64,000 bases of DNA from CAXBNB01 sp965267535 (GCA_965267535.1 OZ254082.1:4030001-4094000); one strand, 5' to 3'. Positions 46,284-56,568 are shown, numbered from the stretch's first letter. Translations and numbers: made by a program. Notes: generated by a model not told the origin, from the letters alone.

Positions 46284-48119
46284 ATGCGTACTTTTCTATT
46301 TTCATGCTTTCACTGGCTAACCTTCCTCTGCTTGTTTGTGAATTGCTCGGAAAAAGAAGTAACACGCCACAACATCCTATGGATAGTAAGCGAAGACAAC
46401 AGCCCTTTTCTGGGAGCCTATGGCGATGAATACGCCACCACGCCAAACCTCGACCTATTAGCAGCCAAAGGGGTATTATATACCAATGCCTTTGCGCCAG
46501 CTCCTGTCTGCGCACCTACACGGTCGTCCATCATCACCGGCATGTATGCCAATTCGCTCGGCACACACCACATGCGGAGCAACTATGCCAGCCCTGATTT
46601 TGTACGTTTTTATCCGGAGTGGCTCCAGCAGGCAGGCTACTACTGCACCAACAACTCCAAAAAAGATTACAACACACCCGACCAGAGCAATGCCTGGAAT
46701 GAGTCGGGTAACAAAGCACACTACAAAAACCGAAAGCCCGGCCAACCGTTTTTTCACATCTACAACCTGGGCATCAGTCATGAAAGCAGCATTCACCAGC
46801 AAAAAAATGCTGACGAGCTGCGCCACGACCCGGAAAAAGCCCCCATACCACCTTACCACCCGCACACACCTGAAATGAAACACGACTGGGCTCAATACTA
46901 TGACGAAGTAGAAGACATGGACCATCGAGTGGGTGAAATCCTCAAAGAACTGGAAGACTCGGGCGAAGCAGAAAACACCATTGTATTTTACTACTCCGAC
47001 CATGGAGGTATACTCGGCAGAAGCAAACGATTCATGTACGAATCCGGCCTCAGAGTGCCCCTCATTATTTCATTTCCAGAAAAATACCGCCACCTTTCAG
47101 ACCTGGCGTCTGGTTCGCAGACCGACCGCCTTGTAAATCTGGTAGACATGGCTCCCACCGCGCTCGACCTTGCTGGGGCTGATATCCCAGAGTACATGCA
47201 GGGAAAGTCCGTTTTGGCCAAAGACTCCCCTACTCCTGACTACACCTATGGGTTTAGAGGGCGTATGGACGAGCGTTTTGACATGGTGCGATCTGTACGC
47301 AGCAAACAATACCGGTACATTCGCAATTATATGCCTCACCGTATATACGGGCAATATATCGAATACCTATGGCGGGCTCCTTCTATGCAATCGTGGGAAA
47401 ATGCATACCATGCGGGTCAACTCAATGCTACTCAGGCAGCTTTTTGGGAAGAAAAACCTGCCGAAGAACTTTATGACATTTCCAGCGACCCTCACAATGT
47501 AAAAAACCTAGCCTCTGATCCTGCTTACCGGGAGGTACTCGATCAGCTTCGCAATGAATGCACCCGCTGGCAAAAAGAAATCAGAGATGTAGGTATCATT
47601 CCAGAACCTATGATGGAGCAAATTGCAGAGAACCAAACACTATACGATTACATACGACAAAACTCGCTCCCCTACGACTTTATACTGGAAACCGCTGATA
47701 TAGCCACGCGTCGCAACCCTGAATTTGCCAATGAAATACAAAAGAGACTTACAGACAACCACCCTGCCGTACGCTACTGGGCTCTGGTAGGATGTGCTCT
47801 CTTACCACAAGCTACTGCTGATTCTAAATCTCAGGTCGCAGCTCTGACTCAGGATACAGAGGTAGCTATAAAAGTAGCTGCCGCTGAGGCCCTGTATCGC
47901 ATGGGAGAAAAGCAAATGGCTATAGAAACCCTGATTCAATGCCTGAAAAGCCCCTATCAAATGGGACGCACTATGGCTCTAAATGTACTGGAAATCATGG
48001 GGGATGAAGCCAGGCCAGCACTACCTGCGGTACAACAGCTAGTACCCCAAAAACCTAACAGGAAATTTTACGACGTAAGGGCTGCCCAGCGACTATTGGA
48101 AAAGTTAACTACCCAGTAG
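46284..48119 (+). CDS. Sulfatase family lipoprotein with C-terminal HEAT repeats
   Basis: This 611-residue protein has a lipoprotein-like signal ending LFVNC (Cys 21). The sulfatase site is C76-A-P-T-R80 in APVCAPTRSSIITGMY, where the Cys would be converted to formylglycine, with metal residues in SEDNSPFLGAYGD and a later YSDHGGILGRSK. The last 150 residues form HEAT-like repeats (NHPAVRYWALVGCALLP), unusual for sulfatases. The start is ATG 46284; an in-frame TTG lies at 46263. Substrate is probably a sulfated glycan, and it stands alone without glycoside hydrolases. Confidence 0.9.
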   Translation: MRTFLFSCFHWLTFLCLFVNCSEKEVTRHNILWIVSEDNSPFLGAYGDEYATTPNLDLLAAKGVLYTNAFAPAPVCAPTRSSIITGMYANSLGTHHMRSNYASPDFVRFYPEWLQQAGYYCTNNSKKDYNTPDQSNAWNESGNKAHYKNRKPGQPFFHIYNLGISHESSIHQQKNADELRHDPEKAPIPPYHPHTPEMKHDWAQYYDEVEDMDHRVGEILKELEDSGEAENTIVFYYSDHGGILGRSKRFMYESGLRVPLIISFPEKYRHLSDLASGSQTDRLVNLVDMAPTALDLAGADIPEYMQGKSVLAKDSPTPDYTYGFRGRMDERFDMVRSVRSKQYRYIRNYMPHRIYGQYIEYLWRAPSMQSWENAYHAGQLNATQAAFWEEKPAEELYDISSDPHNVKNLASDPAYREVLDQLRNECTRWQKEIRDVGIIPEPMMEQIAENQTLYDYIRQNSLPYDFILETADIATRRNPEFANEIQKRLTDNHPAVRYWALVGCALLPQATADSKSQVAALTQDTEVAIKVAAAEALYRMGEKQMAIETLIQCLKSPYQMGRTMALNVLEIMGDEARPALPAVQQLVPQKPNRKFYDVRAAQRLLEKLTTQ

Positions 48120-48178
48120 CCTACCGGTTTGCCCAAGCAATCTGTAACTTTATACATCACTAAAAAACACAACACAAC

Positions 48179-48415
48179 ATGGAACTACCAAAAAGAGCAG
48201 GAAACAGCCCTATTGCAGTAGAGCTGGAGGAAGGAAAAAATTATGCCTGGTGCAGTTGCGGTTTATCCGACAAGCAGCCTTTTTGCAACGGTGCTCATAA
48301 ACCCACTCACTTAAAACCGGAGATAATCAAGGCAGAAAGTCATGAAACGAAATATTTTTGCACCTGCAAGCAAACCGGAACACCTCCTTTTTGTGACGGG
48401 TCGCATAAAAACTAA
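48179..48415 (+). CDS. Dual CDGSH iron-sulfur protein
   Basis: This 78-residue protein has two CDGSH-type motifs: CSCGLSDKQPFCNGAHK (about 24-40) and CTCKQTGTPPFCDGSHK (61-77). Each supplies three Cys and one His for a [2Fe-2S] cluster. Such proteins are redox or Fe-S-linked, with no firm role. It is 17 bases before csaA on the same strand. Confidence 0.92.
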   Translation: MELPKRAGNSPIAVELEEGKNYAWCSCGLSDKQPFCNGAHKPTHLKPEIIKAESHETKYFCTCKQTGTPPFCDGSHKN

Positions 48416-48432
48416 AAAAGAATATACTCACC

Positions 48433-48768
48433 ATGTCTTACATTTCCTGGAATGATTTTGAAAAGGTAGACCTTCGTGTAGGCACCATAGTAGGTGCCGA
48501 ACCGTACCCCGAAGCGCGAAAGCCTGCCTACAAGCTACAAATAGACCTTGGTGAGTTGGGGGTGAAAAAAACCAGCGCGCAGATTACGTCACATTATACG
48601 CCGGAAGAATTGCCCGGCAAAAAAGTAGTCTGCGTTGTTAATTTTCCTCCTAAACAAATTGGCAAGTTTATGTCTGAGGTGCTGGTCACGGGTTTTCCCG
48701 ATGAAAACGGAGATGTAGTACTCACCACGGTAGACAAAGATGTACCTAACGGCGGAAAACTCTTCTAA
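48433..48768 (+). CDS. csaA: CsaA-type tRNA-binding protein
   Basis: This 111-residue protein is a stand-alone EMAP/OB-fold domain: FEKVDLRVGTIVGAEPYPEAR, YKLQIDLGELGVKKTSAQIT, then the hydrophobic core PGKKVVCVVNFPPKQIGKFMS. It forms a dimer that binds tRNA and has been described as a chaperone-like protein. It lies 17 bases after the CDGSH gene and 2 bases before the GNAT gene, so all three are likely one transcript. Confidence 0.92.
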   Translation: MSYISWNDFEKVDLRVGTIVGAEPYPEARKPAYKLQIDLGELGVKKTSAQITSHYTPEELPGKKVVCVVNFPPKQIGKFMSEVLVTGFPDENGDVVLTTVDKDVPNGGKLF

Positions 48769-48770
48769 AC

Positions 48771-49634
48771 ATGGAAATCAGTATCCGCCTGTTAACTCCC
48801 GATGATTTTTCTCAGATGTATCGAACATTTATCGATGCATTTTCCAGCTACTCTGTAAAAATGGAGCTAAGCAAAGACGCCTTTCGTGAACGGATGGAAA
48901 ACAAGGTGCGGATCGATTACAGCAGCTCTGTAGGTGCTTTTGACGGAGAAAAACTCATCGGTTTTATTTTTCACAACATCAGCACTTACGAAGGGCATAA
49001 AACGGCTTACAATGGAGGTACGGGAGTGCTACGCCACTACTGGGGGCAAGGCATAGTCTCCAGGATGTATCATTTCCTTTTTCCTCTGTTGAAAAAAAAG
49101 GAAGTGGCCAGGTGCTTGCTGGAAGTAATCACCAGCAACGAAAAAGCCTTGAAAGCTTATAAAAAATTAGATTTTGAGCCTACCAAACACTTTAAATGCT
49201 TTAAGCTTTCGGGGCAGTTTCCATTTCGCAAGCCACCGGAAGGACTCCTGATCAAAACATCACACCCTAAAAACCTGTCGCATCTGGCGTGCCTGGGAGA
49301 AACTACACCGGCGCTAATCGATTCTCACGATCACCTGACCCGTAACCTGATCAACGAAACCTGTCTGGAGGCATTCATGAATGATACCCTCGTAGGGTAC
49401 ATTATTTTCCAGCACAAATCCGGCCGTATTAGTCAATTGGCTGTAGAGGCAGCTTATCGCAGAAAAGGAATAGGTCTCTCTCTGATCCGGAAAGCACGGG
49501 AAATCACCAGGCAACAGCCCCTTACCTTATTGAATGTAGAAAAAGAGCAGAATGCCTTAGTTGCCTTTCTGGAAAAAAGTGGTTTTGTAAACGAAGTAGA
49601 TCAATATGAGATGGTACGCTGGCTCACTGCCTAA
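48771..49634 (+). CDS. Tandem GNAT N-acetyltransferase
   Basis: This 287-residue protein has two GNAT folds: the first (1-140) with acetyl-CoA loop HYWGQGIVSRMYHFL, the second (about 165-287) with EAAYRRKGIGLSLIRKAR. The first half is less well conserved. Substrate is unknown. It starts 2 bases after csaA and its stop overlaps the convergent lipoprotein gene by 4 bases. Confidence 0.85.
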   Translation: MEISIRLLTPDDFSQMYRTFIDAFSSYSVKMELSKDAFRERMENKVRIDYSSSVGAFDGEKLIGFIFHNISTYEGHKTAYNGGTGVLRHYWGQGIVSRMYHFLFPLLKKKEVARCLLEVITSNEKALKAYKKLDFEPTKHFKCFKLSGQFPFRKPPEGLLIKTSHPKNLSHLACLGETTPALIDSHDHLTRNLINETCLEAFMNDTLVGYIIFQHKSGRISQLAVEAAYRRKGIGLSLIRKAREITRQQPLTLLNVEKEQNALVAFLEKSGFVNEVDQYEMVRWLTA

Positions 49635-51031
49635 GGAATGCTATCCTTTCGCTCGTACGCTCCATAGTCCGGTTTTTCATCTCGTTCATTACCCAATATA
49701 TCTTTAGCTATTCCTATAACCGGGGCTTTGTCCCTTGCATTGCCCAGCGAATCGATTTGATAATCAAATGCCAGCCTGTTGTAAAAACCGGGATAATTAG
49801 TTTCCGAACTAATCGTATTGCCCAGCGCAGCATAGGTGTCGTCTGTTGTTCGGATCAGGTTGTCGTGAACCTGAAGAGTCACCTGTCTTTCTCCCGACAC
49901 ACTGACGGAGAGCTCATTTTTCTCATTGCCCCAAACAATGGAGTTGACCAGTTTTACATTCAGGTCTGCCGACAAAGTGCTGTTTCCATCGGCAATGATG
50001 TTGTCAGAAAACTGAACAGAAGGCCCTTCTCTGAAAAACGAAGTAGGATCGTTGACGAAAGTACAATGCTCATAGGTGTAGTTTCCCCCCAGGAAATTAC
50101 CAATCAGGTAATCGCCGCAATCGTACACTACTGTATTGTATGCACGAATATCAGAGGTAAAAGCAAGCACACCTGCTACCGACATGTGACTAATGACTGT
50201 ATTGCTCACCTCCACATCGTACTCGCTATCATCGTCGGGGCTTCCCACCCTCAGGCCGTGCTTTCCATTGGTAATGATAGCATGCTCTACTTTATTGCCT
50301 TTCGATCCTTCGAGAAAATAGATGCCATCCCACTGCCCCGGGGCAATATCAAACTTAGGATCGAGACGAGTGTTTCGCACCACTACAGGCGCATCCAGTG
50401 TGCCATTCAGCCGCAGCGATCCTTTCACAAACAGGGAGGCATCATTGTCTATATAGATGCGCGCACCCGGGTCCACATCCAACGTACACAAAGTGTCTAC
50501 CAGCGCAAAATTGTAGATAACATACGGTCTGTCTGCCGACCATGTCGTATTACACGCCAGCGTTTCTCCATTCACAAATACGGCATCCTGTCCCCAGGCA
50601 ATGAGTTTCACATGATCCTGATTGCCGTTGGATTCGAATACTACTGAATCTTTTACCAAAAAAGGAAGGTCCTGGTTCTGAGGATCTATTTCTACTTTTA
50701 CCAACACCAGTAAACTGTCTTTGCCCAATATTACTTCATTGGCAAAATTGCTGCGCTCTTCGCCATTTACGGTAATGGTGTAAGGAGAAGCATCGCTAAG
50801 TCCCAGTTTAAGTTGCGAAATGACTACCGCGTTTTTGTTGTTGTTGAAAACTTTAAAACGCTTGGTGATACTGCCCACTCTGGAAAAAAGGGTATCGAAT
50901 ATGACTGTGTCTGTAGAAAAAGAAAGCCGTGCCGATGAGGAAGTAGTGACCTCTTCTTCGATCGGATCGCAGGCATAGAGGCACAGCCCCACTACTAGCG
51001 CTACAGGAAAAATGTGACGAAGGTTCAACAT
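49631..51031 (-). CDS. Lipoprotein with right-handed beta-helix
   Basis: This 466-residue protein begins with a lipoprotein signal (VVGLCLYAC, Cys about 21). The first 150 residues form a beta-sandwich-like region, then 170-430 show repeated short strands with Asn/Gly turns (GKHGLRVGSPDDDSEYDVE), the pattern of a right-handed parallel beta-helix. It is likely surface-exposed, and its function is unknown. The convergent GNAT stop overlaps its stop. Confidence 0.75.
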   Translation of the reverse strand: MLNLRHIFPVALVVGLCLYACDPIEEEVTTSSSARLSFSTDTVIFDTLFSRVGSITKRFKVFNNNKNAVVISQLKLGLSDASPYTITVNGEERSNFANEVILGKDSLLVLVKVEIDPQNQDLPFLVKDSVVFESNGNQDHVKLIAWGQDAVFVNGETLACNTTWSADRPYVIYNFALVDTLCTLDVDPGARIYIDNDASLFVKGSLRLNGTLDAPVVVRNTRLDPKFDIAPGQWDGIYFLEGSKGNKVEHAIITNGKHGLRVGSPDDDSEYDVEVSNTVISHMSVAGVLAFTSDIRAYNTVVYDCGDYLIGNFLGGNYTYEHCTFVNDPTSFFREGPSVQFSDNIIADGNSTLSADLNVKLVNSIVWGNEKNELSVSVSGERQVTLQVHDNLIRTTDDTYAALGNTISSETNYPGFYNRLAFDYQIDSLGNARDKAPVIGIAKDILGNERDEKPDYGAYERKDSIP

Positions 51032-51079
51032 AGTTTAGTTATAGCTGTTAACGCTAAAATGAAAAATTTATTCGGCACG

Positions 51080-52156
51080 TCAATCCTGCTCCTGACCGTC
51101 CTTTAGTTTTTCGGCGTTTTCGGCTATGCGCAGTTGTTCTATAAATTCTCCTATTTCTCCATCCATGACCGTAGGCAGGTTGTGCTGTGAGTAGCCAATA
51201 CGGTGATCCGTCACCCTGCCTTGTGGATAGTTGTAGGTGCGAATTTTGTCCGACCGATCTCCACTACCTACCATAGACTTTCGTTGTGCGCCTACCTCGT
51301 CGTTGTGTTTTTGTAGCTCTATCTCGTATATCCTCGACCGAAGTACTTTCAGGGCTTTTTCCAGGTTTTTGATCTGGCTTTTTTCATCCTGACAAGACAC
51401 TACTATACCCGTAGGGATGTGTGTAAGACGTATGGCAGAGTAGGTGGTGTTGACCGACTGCCCTCCCGGCCCACTGGAGCAGAAGGTGTCTTTCCGTACG
51501 TCGTTCATATCGATCTGCACATCTACCTCCTCCATTTCGGGCAGCACAGCCACGGTAGCTGCAGAGGTGTGCACTCGCCCCTGGGTTTCGGTAGCCGGCA
51601 CGCGTTGTACCCTGTGCACTCCCGACTCAAACTTGAGCTTGCCATATACATCTTCGCCCGATACCATACTTACTATTTCTTTGTACCCTCCTGAGGTACC
51701 TTCGGTCAAGTCCATGATGTTGAGCTTCCAGCCCTGCTTCTCTGCAAAGCGCTGATACATACGAAACAGATCTCCGGCAAAAATAGCTGCCTCATCTCCT
51801 CCGGTTCCGGCTCGAATCTCCAATATCGAGTTTTTACTATCATTGGGGTCTTTCGGAATCAGCATTTGCTTCAGCTCTTCCTCCAGCTCCTCATTTTTAT
51901 CATTCAACTCGTCCAGCTCCATTTTAGCCATTTCTCTAAATTCCGGATCTTTTTCGGTGGCCAGTATCTCTTTGGAGTTTTTTATATTTTCGAGCACGAT
52001 CTTGTACTCATCGTATTTCGCTACTATTTTTTCCAGGTCTTTGTACTCCTTGCTCAGCTTCGAATACTTGTTCATATCGGTCATAGCGTCGGGTTGTACG
52101 ATCAACTGACCTACCTCTTCAAACCTGTGTTTTATTTCCTCTAGCTTGTCTATCAT
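51080..52156 (-). CDS. prfA: Peptide chain release factor 1
   Basis: This 358-residue protein has the RF1 stop-codon recognition motif PAT in RVPATETQGRVHTSAA and the catalytic GGQ in CSSGPGGQSVNTTYSA (about residues 230-245). The C-terminal QRKSMVGSGDRSDKIRTYN is class-I specific. It releases the peptide at UAA and UAG codons. It is the only gene here on its transcript, and a 376-base gap follows upstream. Confidence 0.95.
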   Translation of the reverse strand: MIDKLEEIKHRFEEVGQLIVQPDAMTDMNKYSKLSKEYKDLEKIVAKYDEYKIVLENIKNSKEILATEKDPEFREMAKMELDELNDKNEELEEELKQMLIPKDPNDSKNSILEIRAGTGGDEAAIFAGDLFRMYQRFAEKQGWKLNIMDLTEGTSGGYKEIVSMVSGEDVYGKLKFESGVHRVQRVPATETQGRVHTSAATVAVLPEMEEVDVQIDMNDVRKDTFCSSGPGGQSVNTTYSAIRLTHIPTGIVVSCQDEKSQIKNLEKALKVLRSRIYEIELQKHNDEVGAQRKSMVGSGDRSDKIRTYNYPQGRVTDHRIGYSQHNLPTVMDGEIGEFIEQLRIAENAEKLKDGQEQD

Positions 52157-52532
52157 TTCTTATCGTTCAATCAAAGCCTGCTACGCGTGTTTGATACAAA
52201 ATTGTTTTTTAGAAAACTATTTACCCACTGCTTTTTCAGGCTGGCTGTAAACCTCACAAAACTAATGAATTGGACGAATATCACTAAGAGCACTGAAGTA
52301 ATATTCAGGGCAAAAGCATTTAAAAATGAATGTTCCTTGCGGAGTTCGCTTTTCACCAGATACTAAGCATACGCTGTGCGCTGGTGAGGGATGGCGAATT
52401 TCCGAAAGTGAACAGCCAGCCAACGAAAAAAGTTGAGGATTGCAGTAAAGTTGACTACCGCTCTAATGTACCCACTTGTACCTCTACCTATAATCGGTCA
52501 AATCGCTTATATTTACTTCCAAACTTATACAC
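52157..52532. other. 376-base intergenic region with partial hairpin
   Basis: Between divergent prfA and the esterase I see no convincing gene. CACCAG (52354-52359) pairs with CTGGTG (52381-52386) and the flanking TTCGC (52345-52349) with GCGAA (52394-52398), suggesting a two-part stem. A reverse frame at 52171-52356 has one hydrophobic stretch but begins at GTG and lacks other support. The rest carries no clear signal. Confidence 0.4.
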
Positions 52533-53792
52533 ATGAAACCTTTATCCCTCATAGTTGCGCTAACTCTTTTTTACTCCTCCTCATTTTCTCAAGCTAACTA
52601 CGACGAATCCAAAGTACCCGACTATACACTTCCGGATTTACTTACATCGACTGCTGGTCAAAAGATTACTTCCGCCCAGCAATGGCAGTCGGTACGCAGG
52701 CCTGAAGTACTTAAACTAATGGAGGAATATGTATACGGCAGTGTGCCTGAGCTTGACTATAAGGTGAAGTTTTCGACAAAAAATCTAAAACTCAAGACTT
52801 TGCCAGAAACTATTGAGGCCAAAGAAGTAACGATCCGGTTCTACAACCAAAAGGGAAAAGTAGAAATGAACATGCTCGTTTTTTTACCCGCCAAAAGCAA
52901 AAGCCCCGTGCCGTTGTTTCTTGCCTACAATTTTTACGGCAACCAAAGCATACACCCTGATCCGGCCATAGCCATTAGCGAAAGCTATGTAAACAACAGC
53001 TCAAAATTTGGCATAGATAATAATCGAGTTGATGAATCGAGCCGGGGAATAAGAGTAGGCCGCTGGCCAATAGAAAATATAGTTGCCCGGGGGTATGGGT
53101 TGGCCACCATTCACTATGGTGATGTAGATCCTGATTTTCATGACGGATTTGCAAACGGCATACATGCCCTGGCAGATCGCTCTGCAGCCCAGTCCTGGCC
53201 TACTATCTCGGCGTGGGCATGGGGCCTGAGTCGTGCACTGGACTACCTCGAAACAGACAAGCAGGTGGATGCTACACGGGTGGCTGTGCTTGGGCACTCC
53301 AGACTTGGCAAAACTGCTCTATGGGCTGGCGCTACTGATCAGCGATTTGCTTTAACGATCTCAAACAACTCCGGATGTGGGGGAGCCGCTCTATCCAAAA
53401 GGCAATATGGTGAAACGCTCGCCATCATCAATCATGCATTTCCTCATTGGTTCAATCAAAAGTTTAAAACTTATAACCACAAAGAAGAAAGCCTCCCTGT
53501 GGACCAACACATGCTGCTGGCACTCATTGCACCCCGGCCGGTATATGTAGGCAGTGCTGTAGACGACCGCTGGGCCGATCCTAAAGGCGAATACCTGTCT
53601 CTCTACCATGCGGCACCTGTATATAACTTGTTTGGCGGTCAGGCTGAGTTACCTCAAACACAACCTCCTCTTGAAAAACCGTTGCACAGAGACAAGATGG
53701 CCTATCACGTTCGGGAGGGAAAACACGACCTCACAACCTATGACTGGGAGCAGTACATGAACTTTGCCGACTTACACCTAAAAACCAAATAA
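52533..53792 (+). CDS. CE15-like glucuronoyl/acetyl esterase (secreted)
   Basis: The 419-residue protein has a signal peptide (LIVALTLFYSSSFSQA) and the alpha/beta-hydrolase fold of CE15. The nucleophile Ser lies in GHSRLGKTALWAGA (about 253), with ISNNSGCGGAALSKRQYGE as the conserved following block and the catalytic His in EGKHDLTTYDWEQYM. Such enzymes cleave glucuronic-acid esters linking lignin and hemicellulose, or related esters. No polysaccharide locus surrounds it. Confidence 0.85.
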   Translation: MKPLSLIVALTLFYSSSFSQANYDESKVPDYTLPDLLTSTAGQKITSAQQWQSVRRPEVLKLMEEYVYGSVPELDYKVKFSTKNLKLKTLPETIEAKEVTIRFYNQKGKVEMNMLVFLPAKSKSPVPLFLAYNFYGNQSIHPDPAIAISESYVNNSSKFGIDNNRVDESSRGIRVGRWPIENIVARGYGLATIHYGDVDPDFHDGFANGIHALADRSAAQSWPTISAWAWGLSRALDYLETDKQVDATRVAVLGHSRLGKTALWAGATDQRFALTISNNSGCGGAALSKRQYGETLAIINHAFPHWFNQKFKTYNHKEESLPVDQHMLLALIAPRPVYVGSAVDDRWADPKGEYLSLYHAAPVYNLFGGQAELPQTQPPLEKPLHRDKMAYHVREGKHDLTTYDWEQYMNFADLHLKTK

Positions 53793-53819
53793 TGCCTATT
53801 TTTAGGGCTTCACTACCGC

Positions 53820-55383
53820 ATGATCTTTTTCAATAATTTCAGGTAATAAAACCATAACACGATTTTTCAACCTTTTCTCATCGTTCAGGCACGAAGTATT
53901 CTGGCCTGCCTTTTTGCTGTTGCTGGTGGCCCTGGTGTATAGCCTGGTAGATGAAACCGCATTCTTCAATGCTACATCAGCTACCAACACTTTTATTATC
54001 GACACCTTTGGCTGGCTGTTTAGCGGAGGCACGTTATTGATGCTACTCACATGCCTCGCTCTATTTTTTCACCCTGCTTCGCGGCAAAAAATCGGAGGTG
54101 CTGACGCCCTGCCCCTGCTCAATCGCTGGCAGTGGTTTTCAATTGTACTGTGTACCACCATCGCAACAGGGATTATTTTCTGGGGTACTGCCGAGCCCGT
54201 ATATCACATCACTTCTCCGCCTGCATTTGCCAAGCTACCCCCCAACTCCGATGCAGCCGGCAACTTTGCCATGTCAGCCATGTACCTCCACTGGAGTTTT
54301 ACGCCGTATGCCATCTATACTGTTCCTGCTGTTGTTTTTGCTCTGGCGTTTTATAATCAAAAGCTCCCTTTTAGCTTGCAGTCTACTTTGTTTCCTTTTC
54401 GGGGAAAAAGAAAAAACGAATGGCTGGGTGCGGGAATCGACGGTATATGTCTTTATGCGTTGATTGCCGGAATGGCAGCTTCTCTGGGAGCCGGCATACT
54501 TACTTTGTCTGGAGGAGTTCGGTATATGAGCGACCGGGAACCCGACGGACTGCTGGCCATCCTTACCCTGCTGATTGTATTGAGTTTTGTTGCTTCGGCC
54601 ATATCCGGACTCATGAGGGGTATCCGCATACTATCCGATATCAATGCCAAAATATTCGCTGGCTTAACTGTCTTTGTTTTTATCTTCAGCGACCCTTTGG
54701 CTATTCTTCAGCTTTCGGCAGACGGATTGCTAACCTATTTTTCAAGTTTTTTCGAATACAGCACCTTATCTATAAACCACCCCAACGACCCCTGGCCCAA
54801 GAGCTGGACTACCTTCAACTGGGCCAATTGGCTGGCATGGGCTCCCATCACTGCGCTGTTTCTGGGGCGCTTAGGCTATGGCTATACGGTCAGGCAGTTT
54901 TTGCTTTTCAATTGGATTATCCCTTCTCTTTTCGGTATCGTATGGATGTCGGTTTTTAGCGGGGCTACTGTAGACATGCTGCTCCACGAGGATATACCTC
55001 TGGGCAATCTATTGAAAACTGCCGGGCCTGAATCCATCGTTTTCAAACTCTTTGAAAGTCTTCCGTTATCCAATCTGGTGGCTGGGGTGTTTCTTTTCAC
55101 CGCTTTTTTATCTTATGTCACTGCGGCCGACTCCAACACCGAAGCAATGAGCGGAATCAGCTCTACGGGCATATCTCCCTCTTCTCCTACTCCTCCGTTG
55201 TTTGTCAAAATCTGCTGGGGGCTTACCATCGGTGCTGTGGCTTATGTAATGGTAAGTATGGCGGGCATTAAAGGTGTAAAAATGCTATCCAACCTTGGAG
55301 GGCTGCCCGCTCTTTTCCTTATTCTGGCGATTACACTAGGCTTAATCAAACTGATGCTTTTTAATAAAAAAACTGAGGTTTAG
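53820..55383 (+). pseudogene. BCCT family betaine/choline-type transporter, 5' end disrupted
   Basis: The frame from 53824 to 55383 encodes a BCCT transporter with about 12 helices and the WGTAEPVYH and FLFTAFLSYVTAADSNTEAMS signatures. The family's N-terminus (HEVFWPAFLLLL) is encoded, but no ATG, GTG or TTG precedes it; the first TTG (53914) starts inside TM1. An ATG at 53820 is out of frame by one base, and removing one T from the run at 53826-53830 would join it to give MIFSIISGNK... This suggests a frameshift in the gene or an assembly error. If expressed from 53914 a shortened protein of 489 residues results. Confidence 0.7.
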
Positions 55384-56403
55384 TCATACCACATTTACTT
55401 CCATTTCCAGCTCGATTCCAAACTTATCGGCTACTGAAGCTTGTATGTCTTTGGCCAGGGCAAAAACGTCTGCACCGCTACCTCCGCCATAGTTGACCAA
55501 CACCAGCGCCTGGTTTTTATGTACACCCACATCTCCCAATCGCCTTCCTTTCCATCCGCACTGCTCTATAAGCCACCCTGCGGGCACTTTCACTTTCTGG
55601 CCGGGCTGATCATAACCGGGTATAGATTCGAATTCCGCTTTGAGTCCTTCAAAATCGACAGCATCGATCACCGGATTTTTAAAAAAGCTTCCCGCATTGC
55701 CTATTTCCTTGGGGTCTGGTAGTTTCGACTGACGAATACTAATCACTGCATCACTCACATCCTTTATCCCCGGCTGGGTAATTCCCATAGCAGCCAGCGT
55801 ATCTTCTATTGCACCATAGGAGGTGTTTACATCCGGCTGCTTACTTAACCGAACGGACATACTCACGATCACATACTGATCTTTCAAATGCTGCTTGAAC
55901 ACACTCTGCCGATAACCAAAGGCACACTGCTCGCTGGTGAACACACGCAGCTTGCCTGTAGCACGCTCCACCGCTTCCAGTTGTACAAATACGTCTTTTA
56001 TCTCTACGCCATAGGCTCCTATGTTTTGCATCGGAGCTGCTCCTACCGTTCCCGGTATCAGCGATAGGTTTTCTATTCCTCCATACCCTCTCTCTACGGC
56101 ATACATCACCAGGCTGTGCCAGTTTACACCTGCCCCCGCTTTCAGTATCACTTGCGTATCGTCTTCCTCTACTATTTCGATTCCGCCTATCGCATTTTTA
56201 ATAATCAGTCCGGAGTAAGGTTTCGTAAAAAGGATATTGGAGCCTCCTCCTAAAATCATCTTTGGAAGCGTATCAAATTCTTTATTCAACAGCACTTCCC
56301 GAAGAGCGTCCACAGTATTGACTTCTGTAAAAAAGGCTGCCTCACAGGAAATACCAAAAGTATTGAGGGATTGTAAAGCGTACGATTTATTTACCTGCTG
56401 CAT
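55384..56403 (-). CDS. murB: UDP-N-acetylenolpyruvoylglucosamine reductase
   Basis: This 339-residue FAD enzyme reduces the enolpyruvyl group in peptidoglycan precursor synthesis. The FAD-binding domain is recognisable from LNTFGISCEAAFF and GGGSNILFT, the substrate Tyr/Arg from CAFGYRQSVFK, and the proton-donor Ser from GNAGSFFKNP (about 235). The length is type I. Its stop directly abuts that of the convergent BCCT gene. Confidence 0.93.
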   Translation of the reverse strand: MQQVNKSYALQSLNTFGISCEAAFFTEVNTVDALREVLLNKEFDTLPKMILGGGSNILFTKPYSGLIIKNAIGGIEIVEEDDTQVILKAGAGVNWHSLVMYAVERGYGGIENLSLIPGTVGAAPMQNIGAYGVEIKDVFVQLEAVERATGKLRVFTSEQCAFGYRQSVFKQHLKDQYVIVSMSVRLSKQPDVNTSYGAIEDTLAAMGITQPGIKDVSDAVISIRQSKLPDPKEIGNAGSFFKNPVIDAVDFEGLKAEFESIPGYDQPGQKVKVPAGWLIEQCGWKGRRLGDVGVHKNQALVLVNYGGGSGADVFALAKDIQASVADKFGIELEMEVNVV

Positions 56404-56568
56404 GCAATTTCTGTCTTGTTTGTAGGGATTGTGCGCAAGTTATAAGGAAAGCGATAGACTATAAAATTTCTTTTTCTGCGTTGGCATTTTTTCGATCCAA
56501 AAAGGACAGATCAGGCAGGATTTTATGTAGTTGATTCTAAGTGGATTAATGTGGATAAAAATGTAGCT

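Noticed and set aside
49757..50647. A 296-residue open frame on the plus strand inside the beta-helix lipoprotein
   Set aside because: It lies wholly antisense to a gene with a clear lipoprotein signal, and its composition (His, Arg and Cys rich) is that of a reverse shadow.
52171..52356. A 61-residue minus-strand frame with one hydrophobic segment between prfA and the esterase
   Set aside because: It begins at GTG, has no terminator or motif, and overlaps the hairpin region; support is too weak.
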